A DNA stretch of 64,000 nt from Costus lasius (GCA_027563935.2 CM050448.1:68829843-68893842); one strand, 5' to 3'. Numbered from the stretch's first letter, positions 26,201 through 40,579 are shown. Notes: a model not told the origin generated them from the sequence alone. A program made the numbers and translations.

Positions 26201-28957
26201 TTCTCATTCTTAATTATAATATTGATTTTATTCTTGATAATTATCTTCATCTTCATTTTGATCTCAGTTTTGATCTCAGATTTCAGTTTTAATCTTATAA
26301 TCTTCATCCATATCTTCCTCCTAATATTCATCTTAAACTCGATTTTGATCTCTATGGAGATATTGAATTTTAATCTTGATATTAATATTTATATTTATCT
26401 TGGTATTCTAATGATGAAGATGTTGATCTTGATTATGATCCATATTTGATGGTTATCATTTTGGAATCTTAATTTAAAATTGATTTTGTTCATGATCATG
26501 ACGTTGATCTTGATTTTAATCATGATTTCAAACTTCATCTTATGATTTTCATCTTTATCTTCTTTTTAATCATAATCTTAAACTCGATTTTGATCTTGTT
26601 CGTAATCTTGGTCTTCAAACATGATTTTGTTATTGATATTGATATTGATCTAATCATGATGAAAATTTTGAACTCGATTATGAGCTTTATTTGTTATTAA
26701 TCTTATTCTCATTCTTAATTATAACATTGATTTTATTCTTATAAGAATTATCATCATCTTCATTTTGATCTCTATGGAGATATTGAGTTTTAATCTTGAT
26801 ATTAATATTTATATTTATCTTGGTCTTTTTATAATGAGGATGTTGATCTTGATTATGATCCATATTTGATGTTTATCATTTTGAAATCTTAATTTAATAT
26901 TGATTTTGTTCATGATCATGATGTTGATCTTGATTTTAATCATGATTTCAAACTCTATCTTATGATATTCATCTTTATCTTCTTTTTAATCATAATTTTA
27001 AACTCGATTTAGATCTTCTTTGTAATCTTGATCTTCAATCTTAATATTGTTATTGATATTGATATTGATCTAATCATGATGAAAATTTTGAACTCGATTA
27101 TGAATTTTAATTGTTATTAATCTTATTCTTATTCTTAATTATAACATTGATTTTATTCTTATAAAAATTATCTTCATCTTCATTTTGATCTCAGTTTTGT
27201 TCTCAGATTTCAGTTTTAATCTTATAATCTTCATCTTTATCTTGCTCCTAATATTCATCTTAAACTCGATTTTGATCTCTATGGAGATATTGAGTTTTAA
27301 TCTTGATATTAATATTTATATTTATCTTGGTCTTTTTGTAATGAGGATGTTGATCTTGATTATGATCCATATTTGATGTTTATCATTTTGAAATCTTAAT
27401 TTAATATTGATTTTGTTCATGATCATGATGTTGATCTTGATTTTAATCATGCTTTCAAACTTTATCTTATGATATTCATCTTTATCTTCTTTTTAATCTT
27501 AATTTTAAACTCGATTTAGATCTTCTTTGTAATCTTGATCTTCAATCTTGATATTGTTATTGATATTGATATTGATCTAATCATGATGAAAATTTTGAAC
27601 TCAATTATGAATTTTAATTGTTATTAATCTTATTCTTATTCTTAATTATAACATTGATTTTATTCTTTTATGAATTATCTTCATCTTCATTTTGATCTCA
27701 GTTTTGTTCCCAGATTTCAGTTTTAATCTTATAATCTTCATCTTTATCTTGTTCCTAATATTCATCTTAAACTCGATTTTGATCTCTATGGAGATATTGA
27801 GTTTTAATCTTGATATTAATATTTAAATTTATCTTGGCCTTTTAATAATAAGGATGTTGATCTTGATTATGATCCATGATCCATATTTGATGTTTATCAT
27901 TTTGAAATCTTAATTTAATATTGATTTTGTTCATGATCATGATGTTGATCTTGATTTTAATCATGATTTCAAACTCTATCTTATGATATTCATCTTTATC
28001 TTCTTTTTAATCATAATCTTAAACTCGATTTTGATCTTGTTCGTAATCTTGGTCTTCAATCATGATTTTGTTATTGATATTGATATTGATCTAATCATGA
28101 TGAAAATTTTGAACTCGATTATGAGCTTTATTTGTTATTAATCTTATTCTCATTCTTAATTATAACATTGATTTTATTCTTATAAGAATTATCATCATCT
28201 TCATTTTGATCTCTATGGAGATATTGAGTTTTAATCTTGATATTAATATTTAAATTTATCTTGGTCTTTTAATAATGAGGATGTTGATCTTGATTATGAT
28301 CCATATTTGATGTTTATCATTTTGAAATCTTAATTTAATATTGATTTTGTTCATGATCATGATGTTGATCTTGATTTTAATCATGATTTCAAACTCTATC
28401 TTATGATATTCATCTTTATCTTCTTTTTAATCATAATTTTAAACTCGATTTAGATCTTGTTTGTAATCTTGATCTTCAATCTTAATATTGTTATTGATAT
28501 TGATATTGATCTAATCTTGATGAAAATTTTGAACTCGATTATGAATTTTAATTGTTATTAATCTTATTCTTATTCTTAATTATAACATTGATTTTATTCT
28601 TATAAAAATTATCTTCATCTTCATTTTGATCTCAATTTTGTTCTCAGATTTCAATTTTAATCTTATAATCTTCATCTTTATCTTGCTCCTAATATTCATC
28701 TTAAACTCGATTTTGATCTCTATGGAGATATTGAGTTTTAATCTTGATATTAATATTTATATTTATCTTGGTCTTTTTGTAATGAGGATGTTGATCTTGA
28801 TTATGATCCATATTTGATGTTTATCATTTTGAAATCTTAATTTAATATTGATTTTGTTCATGATCATGATGTTGATCTTGATTTTAATCATGCTTTCAAA
28901 CTTTATCTTATGATATTCATCTTTATCTTCTTTTTAATCTTAATTTTAAACTCGATT
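18117..28957 (+). repeat. Tandem duplication of a 5388-bp, 11-monomer block
   Basis: Copy 1 spans about 18.12-23.57 kb and copy 2 about 23.51-28.96 kb. Monomer steps are identical in both: 505, 505, 514, 486, 505, 505, 420, 507, 514, 420, 507. Private variants are shared at the 5388 offset, for example GGTCGTTTTATAATGAGTAT at about 20511 and 25899, and CTTAATTAAATTTTGATTTT at about 19585 and 24973. Limits come from the first mismatches (CATGATTTC versus CATGCTTTC on the left, CGATTTTGATCTTG versus CGATTTAGATCTTC on the right). Confidence 0.88.
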
Positions 28958-30096
28958 TAGATCTTCTTTGTAATCTTGATCTTCAATCTTGATATTGTTA
29001 TTGATATTGATATTGATCTAATCATGATGAAAATTTTGAACTCGATTATGAATTTTAATTGTTATTAATCTTATTCTTATTCTTAATTATAACATTGATT
29101 GTATTCTTTTAAGAATTATCTTCATCTTCATTTTGATCTCAGTTTTGTTCCCAGATTTCAGTTTTAATCTTATAATCTTCATCTTTATCTTGCTCCTAAT
29201 ATTCATCTTAAACTCGATTTTGATCTCTATGGAGATATTGAGTTTTAATCTTGATATTAATATTTAAATTTATCTTGATCTTTTAATAATGAGGATGTTG
29301 ATCTTGATTATGATCCATATTTGATGTTTATCTTTTTGAAATCTTAATTTAATATTGATTTTGTTCATGATCATGATGTTGATCTTGATTTTAATCATGA
29401 TTTCAAACTCTATCTTATGATATTCATCTTTATCTTCTTTTTAATCATAATCTTAAACTCGATTTTGATCTTGTTTGTAATCTTGCTCTTCAATCTTGAT
29501 ATTGTTATTGATATTGATATTGATCTAATCATGATGAAAATTTTGAACTCGATTATGAATTTTAATTGTTATTAATCTTATTCTTATTCTTAATTATAAC
29601 ATTGATTTTATTCTTATAAGAATTATCTTCATCTTCATTTTGATCTCAGTTTTGTTACCAGATTTCAGTTTTAATCTTATAATCTTCATCTTTATCTTGC
29701 TCCTAATATTCATCTTAAACTCGATTTTGATCTCTATGGAGATATTGAGTTTTAATCTTGATATTAATATTTATATTTATCTTGGTCTTTTTATAATGAG
29801 GATGTTGATCTTGATTATGATCCATATTTGATGTTTATCATTTTGAAATCTTAATTTAATATTGATTTTGTTCATGATCATGATGTTGATCTTGATTTTA
29901 ATCATGATTTCAAACTCTATCTTATGATATTTATCTTTATCTTCTTTTTAATCATAATCTTAAACTCGATTTTGGTCTTGTTCGTAATCTTGCTCTTCAA
30001 TCTTGATATTGTTATTGATATTGATATTGATCTAATCATGATGAAAATTTTGAACTCGATTATGAATTTTAATTGTTATTAATCTTATTCTTATTC

Positions 30097-33000
30097 TTAA
30101 TTATAACATTGATTTTATTCTTATAAGAATTATCTTCATCTTCATTTTGATCTCAGTTTTGTTCTCAGATTTCAGTTTTAATCTTATAATCTTCATCTTT
30201 ATCTTGCTCCTAATATTCATCTTAAACACGATTTTGATCTCTATGGAGATATTGAGTTTTAATCTTGATATTAATATTTAAATTTATCTTGGTCTTTTTA
30301 TAATGAGGATGTTGATCTTGATTATGATCCATATTTGATGTTTATCAATTTGAAATCTTAATTTAATTTTGATTTTGTTCATGATCATGATGCTGATCTT
30401 GATTTTAATCATGATTTCAAACTTTATCTTATGATATTCATCTTTATCTTCTTTTTAATCTTAATCTTAAACTCGATTTTGATCTTGTTCGTAATCTTGG
30501 TCTTCAATCTTGATATTGTTATTGATATTGATATTGATCTAATCATGATGAAAATTTTGAACTCGATTACGAGCTTTAATTGTTATTAATCTTATTCTCT
30601 TTCTAAATTAGAACATTGATTTTATTCTTGATAATTATCTTCATCTTCATTTTGATCTCAGTTTTGATCTCAGATTTCAGTTTTAATCTTATAATCTTCA
30701 TCTTTATCTTGCTCCTAATATTCATCTTAAAATCGATTTTGATCTCTATGGAGATATTGAGTTTTAATCTTGATATTAATATTTATATTTATCTTGGTCT
30801 TTTTATAATGAGGATGTTGATCTTGATTATGATCCATATTTGATATTTATCATTTTGAAATCTTAATTTAATATTGATTTTGTTCATGATCATGATGTTG
30901 ATCTTGATTTTAATCATGCTTTCAAACTTTATCTAATGATATTCATCTTTATCTTCTTTTTAATCTTAATTTTAAACTCGATTTTGATCTTGTTTGTAAT
31001 CTTGGTCTTCAATCTTGATATTGTTATTGATATTGATATTGATCTAATCATGATGAAAATTTTGAACCCGATTATGAGCTTTTATTGTTATTAATCTTAT
31101 TCTCATTCTTAATTATAACATTGATCTTATTCTTGATAATTATCTTCATCTTCATTTTGATCTCAGTTTTGATTTTAGATTTCAGTTTTAATCTTATAAA
31201 TTTCATCTTAAACTCGATTTTGATCTATGTGAAAACATTGAGTTTCAATCTTGATATTAATATTTATATTTATCTTGGTCATCTAATGATGAGGATGTTG
31301 ATCTTGATTATGATCCATATTTGATGTTTATCATTTTGAAATCTTAATTTAAAATTGATTTTGTTCATGATCATGACGTTGACCATGATTTTAATCATGA
31401 TTTCAAACTTTATCTTATGATATTTATCTTTATCTTCTTTTTAATTTTAATCTTAAACTCGATTTTGATCTTGTTTGTAATCTTGGTCTCAAATCTTGAT
31501 ATTGTTATTAATATTGATATTGATCTAATCATGATGAAAATTTTGAACTCGATTATGAATTTTAATTGTTATTAATCTTATTCTTATTCTTAATTATAAC
31601 ATTGATTTTATTCTTATAAGAATTATCTTCATCTTCATATTGATCTCAGTTTTGTTCTCAGATTTCAGTTTTAATCTTATAATCTTCATCTTTATCTTGC
31701 TCCTAATATTCATCTTAAACTCGATTTTGATCTACGTGAAAACATTGAGTTTTAATCTTGATATTAATATTTATATTTATCTTGGTCTTCTAATGATGAG
31801 GATGTTGATCTTGATTATGATCCATATTTGATGTTTATCATTTTGGAATCTTAATTTAAAATTGATTTTGTTCATGATCATGACGTTGACCTTGATTTTA
31901 ATCATGATTTCAAACTTTATCTTATGATATTCATCTTTATCTTCTTTTTAATTTTAATCTTAAACTCAATTTTGATCTTGTTTGTAATCTTGGTCCCAAA
32001 TCTTGATATTGTTATTAATATTGATATTGATCTAATCATGATGAAAATTTTGAACTCGATTATGAATTTTAATTGTTATTAATCTTATTCTTATTCATAA
32101 TTATAACATTGATTTTATTCTTATAAGAATTATCTTCATCTTCATTTTGATCTCAGTTTTGTTCTCAGATTTCAGTTTTAATCTTATAATCTTCATCTTT
32201 ATCTTGCTCCTAATATTCATCTTAAACACGATTTTGATCTCTATGGAGATATTGAGTTTTAATCTTGATATTAATATTTAAATTTATCTTGGTCTTTTTA
32301 TAATGAGGATGTTGATCTTGATTATGATCCATATTTGATGTTTATCAGTTTGAAATCTTAATTTAATTTTGATTTTGTTCATGATCATGATGCTGATCTT
32401 GATTTTAATCATGATTTCAAACTTTATCTTAAGATATTCATCTTTATCTTCTTTTTAATCTTAATCTTAAACTCGATTTTGATCTTGTTCGTAATCTTGG
32501 TCTTCAATCTTGATATTGTTATTGATATTGATATTGATCTAATCATGATGAAAATTTTGAACTCGATTACGAGCTTTAATTGTTATTAATCTTATTCTCT
32601 TTCTAAATTAGAACATTGATTTTATTCTTGATAATTATCTTCATCTTCATTTTGATCTCAGTTTTGATCTCAGATTTCAGTTTTAATCTTATAATCTTCA
32701 TCTTTATCTTGCTCCTAATATTCATCTTAAAATCGATTTTGATCTCTATGGAGATATTGAGTTTTAATCTTGATATTAATATTTATATTTATCTTGGTCT
32801 TTTTATAATGAGGATGTTGATCTTGATTATGATCCATATTTGATATTTATCATTTTGAAATCTTAATTTAATATTGATTTTGTTCATGATCATGATGTTG
32901 ATCTTGATTTTAATCATGCTTTCAAACTTTATCTAATGATATTCATCTTTATCTTCTTTTTAATCTTAATTTTAAACTCGATTTTGATCTTGTTTGTAAT

Positions 33001-34155
33001 CTTGGTCTTCAATCTTGATATTGTTATTGATATTGATATTGATCTAATCGTGATGAAAATTTTGAACCCGATTATGAGCTTTTATTGTTATTAATCTTAT
33101 TCTCATTCTTAATTATAACATTGATCTTATTCTTGATAATTATCTTCATCTTCATTTTGATCTCAGTTTTGATTTTAGATTTCAGTTTTAATCTTATAAT
33201 TTTCATCTTAAACTCGATTTTGATCTATGTGAAAACATTGAGTTTCAATCTTGATATTAATATTTATATTTATCTTGGTCATCTAATGATGAGGATGTTG
33301 ATCTTGATTATGATCCATATTTGATGTTTATCATTTTGAAATCTTAATTTAAAATTGATTTTGTTCATGATCATGACGTTGACCATGATTTTAATCATGA
33401 TTTCAAACTTTATCTTATGATATTTATCTTTATCTTCTTTTTAATTTTAATCTTAAACTCGATTTTGATCTTGTTTGTAATCTTGGTCTCAAATCTTGAT
33501 ATTGTTATTAATATTGATATTGATCTAATCATGATGAAAATTTTGAACTCGATTATGAATTTTAATTGTTATTAATCTTATTCTTATTCTTAATTATAAC
33601 ATTGATTTTATTCTTATAAGAATTATCTTCATCTTCATATTGATCTCAGTTTTGTTCTCAGATTTCAGTTTTAATCTTATAATCTTCATCTTTATCTTGC
33701 TCCTAATATTCATCTTAAACTCGATTTTGATCTACGTGAAAACATTGAGTTTTAATCTTGATATTAATATTTATATTTATCTTGGTCTTCTAATGATGAG
33801 GATGTTGATCTTGATTATGATCCATATTTGATGTTTATCATTTTGGAATCTTAATTTAAAATTGATTTTGTTCATGATCATGACGTTGACCTTGATTTTA
33901 ATCATGATTTCAAACTTTATCTTATGATATTCATCTTTATCTTCTTTTTAATTTTAATCTTAAACTCGATTTTGATCTTGTTTGTAATCTTGGTCTCAAA
34001 TCTTGATATTGTTATTAATATTGATATTGATCTAATCATGATGAAAATTTTGAACTCGATTATGAATTTTAATTGTTATTAATCTTATTCTTATTCATAA
34101 TTATAACATTGATTTTATTCTTATAAGAATTATCTTCATCTTCATTTTGATCTCA
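30097..34155 (+). repeat. Tandem duplication of a 2000-bp, four-monomer block
   Basis: Sequence from about 30.10-32.10 kb repeats at about 32.10-34.15 kb with an exact 2000-bp offset. Both copies hold the same 481-bp monomer with a 24-bp deletion and the rare variants CTTAAACACG, TTCTAAATTAGAACATTG and GACCATGATTTTAATC. I saw fewer than ten differences, for example AATCATGATG versus AATCGTGATG near 31048/33048. Confidence 0.87.
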
Positions 34156-35592
34156 GTTTTTGTTCTCAGATTTCAATTTTAATATTATAATCTTCATCTT
34201 TATCTTGCTCCTAATATTCATCTTAAACTCGATTTTGATCTCTATGGAGATATTGAGTTTTAATCTTGATATTATATTTATATTTATCTTGGTCTTTTTA
34301 TAATGAGGATGTTGATCTTGATTATGATCCATATTTGATGTTTATCATTTTCAAATCTTAATTTAATATTGATTTTGTTCATGATCATGATGCTGATCTT
34401 GATTTTAATCATGATTTCAAACTTTATCTAATGATATTCATCTTTATCTTCTTTTCAATCTTAATCTTAAACTCGATTTTGATCTTGTTTGTAATCTTGG
34501 TCTTCAATCTTGATATTGTTATTGATATTGATATTGATCTAATCATGATGAAAATTTTGAACTCGATTATGAGCTTTAATTGTCATTAATCTTATTCTCA
34601 TTCTTAATTATAACATTGATCTTATTCTTGATAATTATCTTCATCTTCATTTTGATCTCAGTTTTGATCTCAGATTTCAGTTTTAATCTTATAATCTTCA
34701 TCTTTATCTTGCTCCTAATATTCATCTTAAACTCGATTTTGATCGATGTGAAAACATTGAGTTTTAATCTTGATATTAATATTTATATTTATCTTGGTCT
34801 TCTAATGATGAGGATGTTGATCTTGATTATGATCCATATTTGATGTTTATCATTTTGGAATCTTAATTTAAAATTGATTTTGTTCATGATCATGACGTTG
34901 ACCTTGATTTTAATCATGATTTCAAACTTTATCTTATGATATTCATCTTTATCTTCTTTTTAATTTTAATCTTAAACTCGATTTTGATCTTGTTTGTAAT
35001 CTTGGTCTCAAATCTTGATATTGTTATTAATATTGATATTGATCTAATCATGATGAAAATTTTGAACTCGATTATGAATTTTAATTGTTATTAATCTTAT
35101 TCTTATTCATAATTATAACATTGATTTTATTCTGATAAGAATTATCTTCATCTTCATTTTGATCTCAGTTTTTGTTCTCAGATTTCAGTTTTAATATTAT
35201 AATCTTCATCTTTATCTTGCTCCTAATATTCATCTTAAACTCGATTTTTATCTCTATGGAGATATTGAGTTTTAATCTTGATATTAATATTTATATTTAT
35301 CTTGGTCTTTTAATAATGAGGATGTTGATCTTGATTATGATCCATATTTGATGTTTATCATTTTGAAATCTTAATTTAAAATTGATTTTGTTCATGATCA
35401 TGATGTTGATCTTGATTTTAATCATGATTTCAAACTCTATCTTATGATATTCATCTTTATCTTCTTTTTAATCTTAATCTTAAACTCGATTTTGATCTTG
35501 TTCGTAATCTTGGTCTTCAATCTTGATATTGTTATTGATATTGATATTGATCTAATCATGATGAAAATTTTGAACTCGATTATGAGCTTTAA

Positions 35593-38500
35593 TTGTTATT
35601 AATCTTATTCTCATTCTTAATTATAACATTGATTTTATTCTTGATAATTATCTTCATGTTCATTTTGATCTCAGTTTTGATCTCAGATTTCAGTTTTAAT
35701 CTTATAATCTTCATCTTTATCTTGCTCCTAATATTCATCTTAAACTCGATTTTGATCTCTATGGAGATATTGAGTTTTAATCTTCATATTATATTTATAT
35801 TTATCTTGGTCTTTTTATAATGAGGATGTTGATCTTGATTATGAACCATATTTGATGTTTATCATTTTCAAATCATAATTTAATATTGATTTTGTTCATG
35901 ATCGTGATGCTGATCTTGATTTTAATCATGCTTTCAAACTTTATCTTATGATATTCATCTTTATCTTCTTTTTAATCTTAATCTTAAACTCGATTTTGAT
36001 CTTGTTTGTAATCTTGGTCTTCAATCTTGATATTGTTATTGATATTGATATTGATCTAATCATGATGAAAATTTTGAACTCGATTATGACCTTTAATTGT
36101 TATTAATCTTATTCTCATTCTTAATTATAACATTAATCTTATTCTTGATAATTATCTTCATCTTCATTTTGATCTCAGTTTTGATTTTAGATTTCAGTTT
36201 TAATCTTATAATTTTCATCTTTATCTTGCTCCTAATATTCATCTTAAACTCGATTTTGATCTATGTGAAAACATTGAGTTTTAATCTTGATATTAATATT
36301 TATATTTATCTTGGACTTCTAATGATGAGGATGTTGATCTTGATTATGATCCATATTTGATGTTTATCATTTTGGAATCTTAATTTAAAATTGATTTTGT
36401 TCATGATCATGACGTTGACCTTGATTTTAATCATGATTTCAAACTTTATCTTATGATATTTATCTTTATCTTCTTTTTAATTTTAATCTTAAACTCGATT
36501 TTGATCTTGTTTATAATCTTGGTCTCAAATCTTGATATTGTTATTAATATTGATATTGATCTAATCATGATGAAAATTTTGAACTCGATTATGAATTTTA
36601 ATTGTTATTAATCTTATTCTTATTCTTAATTATAACATTGATTTTATTCTTATAAGAATTATCTTCTTCATTTTAATCTCAGTTTTGTTCTCAGATTTCA
36701 GTTTTAATCTTATAATCTTCATCTTTATCTTGCTCCTAATATTCATCTTAAACTCGATTTTGATCTCTATGGAGATATTGAGTTTTAATCTTGATATTAA
36801 TGTTTAAATTTATCTTGGTTTTTTAATAATAAGGATGTTGATCTTGATTATGATCCATATTTGATGTTTATCATTTTGAAATCTTAATTTAATATTGATT
36901 TTGTTCAGGATCATGATGTTGATCTTGATTTTAATCATGATTTCAAACTCTATCTTATGATATTCATCTTTATCTTCTTTTTAATCATAATCTTAAACTC
37001 GATTTTGATCTTGTTCGTAATCTTGGTCTTCAATCTTGATATTGTTATTGATATTGATATTGATCTAATCATGATGAAAATTTTGAACTCGATTACGAGC
37101 TTTAATTGTTATTAATCTTATTCTCATTCTTATTTATAACATTGATTTTATTCTTGATAATTATCTTCATGTTTATTTTGATCTCAGTTTTGATCTCAGA
37201 TTTCAGTTTTAATCTTATAATCTTCATCTTTATCTTGCTCGTAATATTCATCTTAAACTCGATTTTGATCTCTATGGAGATATTGAGTTTTAATCTTGAT
37301 ATTAATATTTATATTTTTCTTGGTCTTTTTATAATGAGGATGTTGATCTTGATTATGATCCATATTTGATGTTTATCATTTTGAAATCTTAATTTAATAT
37401 TGATTTTGTTCATGATCATGATGTTGATCTTGATTTTAATCATGATTTCAAACTTTATCTTATGATATTCATCTTTATCTTCTTTTTAATCTTAATCTTA
37501 AACTCGATTTTGATCTTGTTTGTAATCTTGGCCTTCAATCTTGATATTGTTATTCATATTGATATTGATCTAATCATGATGAAAATTTTGAACCCGATTA
37601 TGAGCTTTAATTGTTATTAATCTTATTCTCATTCTTAATTATAACATTGATTTTATTCTTGATAATTATCTTCATCTTCATTTTGATCTCAGTTTTGATT
37701 TTAGATTTCAGTTTTAATCTTATAATTTTCATCTTTATCTTGTTCCTAATATTCATCTTAAACTCGATTTTGATCTATGTGAAAACATTGAGTTTTAATC
37801 TTGATATTAATATTTATATTTATCTTGGACTTCTAATGATGAGGATGTTGATCATGATTATGATCCATATTTGATGTTTATCATTTTGGAATCTTAATTT
37901 AAAATTGATTTTGTTCATGATCATGACGTTGACCTTGACTTTAATCATGATTTCAAACTTTATATTATGATATTTATCTTTATCTTCTTTTTAATTTTAA
38001 TCTTAAACTCGATTTTGATCTTGTTTGTAATCTTGGTCTCAAATCTTGATATTGTAATTAATATTGATATTGATCTAATCATGATGAAAATTTTGAACTC
38101 GATTATGAATTTTAATTGTTATTAATCTTATTCTTATTCTTAATTATAACATTGATTTTATTCTTATAAGAATTATCTTCTTCATTTTGATCTCAGTTTT
38201 GTTCTCAGATTTCAGTTTTAATCTTATAATCTTTATCTTTATCTTTCTCCTAATATTCATCTTAAACTCGATTTTGATCTCTATGGACATATTGAGTTTT
38301 AATCTTGATATTAATATTTAAATTTATCTTGGTTTTTTAATAATAAGGATGTTGATCTTGATTATGATCCATATTTGATGTTTATCATTTTGAAATCTTA
38401 ATTTAATATTGATTTTGTTCAGGATCATGATGTTGATCTTGATTTTAATCATGATTTCAAACTCTATCTTATGATATTCATCTTTATCTTCTTTTTAATC

Positions 38501-38878
38501 ATAATCTTAAACTCGATTTTGATCTTGTTCGTAATCTTGGTCTTCAATCTTGATATTGTTATTGATATTGATATTGATCTAATCATGATGAAAATTTTGA
38601 ACTCGATTACGAGCTTTAATTGTTATTAATCTTATTCTCATTCTTATTTATAACATTGATTTTATTCTTGATAATTATCTTCATGTTTATTTTGATCTCA
38701 GTTTTGATCTCAGATTTCTGTTTTAATCTTATAATCTTCATCTTTATCTTGCTCCTAATATTCATCTTAAACTCGATTTTGATCTCTATGGAGATATTGA
38801 GTTTTAATCTTGATATTAATATTTATATTTATCTTGGTCTTTTTATAATGAGGATGTTGATCTTGATTATGATCCATA
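35593..38878 (+). repeat. 1514-bp trimeric higher-order repeat, part left of element D
   Basis: From 36097 the array repeats every 1514 bp: one 505-bp class I monomer with CTATGTGAAAACATTG, one 504-bp class II monomer lacking 3 bp (GAATTATCTTCTTCATTTT), and one 505-bp class I monomer with TTCATGTTTATTTTG or a close variant. Starts are 36097 and 37611; the second unit is interrupted by element D and resumes at 47990. Confidence 0.85.
38874..38878. other. Left target-site duplication of element D (CCATA)
   Basis: CCATA directly precedes the LTR and is repeated at 47990-47994. Removing the element plus one copy restores the satellite sequence GATCCATATTTGATG and a 505-bp monomer step. Confidence 0.96.
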
Positions 38879-40559
38879 TGAAGGAACCCCTAATAAAGGG
38901 GGGGGGGGGGAAACCCTATACATGCGCATCTAGCATGCAATGCGGAAAAAGGGCTTCTAAAGATCGCATATGAAATATATAATCAACTTAAACCAACTTA
39001 AGATCATGATATGATCTTACCATTGCCATGGATGGAAGGCGGCTTGGAAGAAGAAAACAAGGTTGATCTCCTCCAAAAGGTGCGCACACAAGAAGACAAA
39101 GACTACTCCCTTCTCAACTTTGTGCTAGCAAAAGCTTCAAGGGGTCTTATCGCATGAAGGAGATGATGAACTCTTGGCCGATCTTTCTTCTCGTCACTTT
39201 CACCACACAAGAAAGTGTGTGTCGTCGAGAGCAAGAAGATGGAGAGGAGCGTTAGCCAAACTTGTGATCGAATGTGGAGACATTCATCACAATTGTCAAA
39301 CCGAAATGCCATAAATGGCAAGTCATCAAAGCTTGCGTTATGCGTTCACATGAAGTGAACCAAACGCATAGCTCTCCTCTCAAATGAACCAAGCGCTCAC
39401 ATGTGAGCCGGTTCAATTCAATTGGTCCAATGACCAAACCAAATCAGCCCAATAATCGGTTCAGACCAAATTAAACCCTAAGGTTCAAAATCTGACCGTT
39501 CATCCTTTTAATGCTCTTGATCTCTTCGATCTAGCATCCACACTCTCGATCTAAGCTTACCGATCTCAAGCCCTAATCAATCAAACATGATCAGACTGGA
39601 TCTCACTTACAATCAGAGTTTAATCTCCTTTAAACTGAACTCGAACAATTCAGTCCACACGATCTGACTTAAGTAGCCATATCATCAAATTGTGCGACCC
39701 TAAGGGTTTCCTTTAAATGTCGGTAACGATAACTTACGTTATCACGATCAGCGAGGGGTATCTAGCAACACATCACTGTCTCCCGATATAAAGGAAAGAG
39801 TCTTCCAAGACTCCACCCAACCACAGCATAAGTGTGAATCAACTCACTAGGCATGCATGATTCCTTTGCCACTGGATGTTCTTATTGGACAAGCATGTCA
39901 AGCCTGTAACTCCAATACGATGAGCATGATTAAATCAGATGCACATAGTCATCTGGGTATGGCCATACACTTCCTCAATCATCTCATATAGGGGGGCCCT
40001 TTAGAACATCACACTCCTTAAACAAGGAGACGGCAATCCTTTATCTATCACAAGTGCCCTAACCTGACTCAAGCTCACCATCCAAGATAGCCTATAATCA
40101 TTATGTTTCAAATGATATTGAACTACCTCAAAACAATGACAATCATCATTTAGAAACATAAGTGATCTCAAGTCAAAGGACATGTGCCACTTAGTGCTTA
40201 CAAGGATCATTCACATTGTGACAAGCAATGGAATATCCGAGTAGGGTCTGTCCAGTACATCCAATGTACCCATGAGTCTACATCTTATTCCATGCTCGAA
40301 GCATCCTATAAGATTAGCACTCATATCAGTCTCAATCATATCAAGGCTGTCTCATGTTCACCAAGATATCTCGACTAAGGACATATAGCCTGTCAGCCTA
40401 GCTGAACAGCTTTGAGACATTATTCAGAAGTACACTTATTACAGCAGACAAGGTAACAACCTGAATAATAACCATGCCTTTATAAACTTAAGAGTTTATT
40501 ACATGATACTTATACAATCCCAAGGCCTCAAACATTAGCCTTAAGGGCATACCCCAACA
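38879..40559 (-). repeat. Element D: 3' LTR (1681 bp)
   Basis: Reads TGTTGGGGTATGCCC...GGGTTCCTTCA on the element strand. It matches the LTR at 46313-47989 at a constant 7430-bp offset once the G run (38898-38910, 13 G) is passed. GATAAC-N4-GTTATC lies at 39728-39743. Compared with LTRs A and B, the U3-side kilobase is very similar, but the U5-side 600 bp is strongly diverged. Confidence 0.96.
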
Positions 40560-40570
40560 ATCTCCCACTT
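40560..40570 (-). other. Polypurine tract of element D
   Basis: ATCTCCCACTT on plus is AAGTGGGAGAT on the element strand, next to the LTR start and identical to the tract of element B. Confidence 0.88.
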
Positions 40571-40579
40571 GCACTTAAT

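Larger units (their letters stand above)
9328..38878 (+). repeat. Tandem satellite array, left part (about 59 monomers of about 505 bp)
   Basis: Very A+T-rich satellite in head-to-tail orientation. Taking TTGTTATTAATC as anchor, copies begin at 9668, 10173, 10680, 11187, 11692, 12197, 12702 and so on; steps are mostly 505, 507 or 514 bp, with shorter deleted copies of 420, 481 and 486 bp. Landmarks in almost every monomer are TTGATATTGTTATTGATATT, the palindrome TCATGATCATGA and GATCTCTATGGAGATATTGA. One frame of many monomers stays open for 63-87 codons but starts at TTG and encodes only low-complexity Ile/Leu/Phe-rich sequence. As 505 is not a multiple of 3, no frame continues into the next copy. 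I see no gene in this stretch. Size, uniform orientation, higher-order units and young LTR insertions fit a centromeric or other heterochromatic satellite; the chromosomal location is inferred. Confidence 0.95.

Noticed and set aside
9328..38878. CRISPR-like or other spaced-repeat array
   Set aside because: There are no unique spacers: the whole 505-bp unit repeats, and the context is plant nuclear DNA with retrotransposons.
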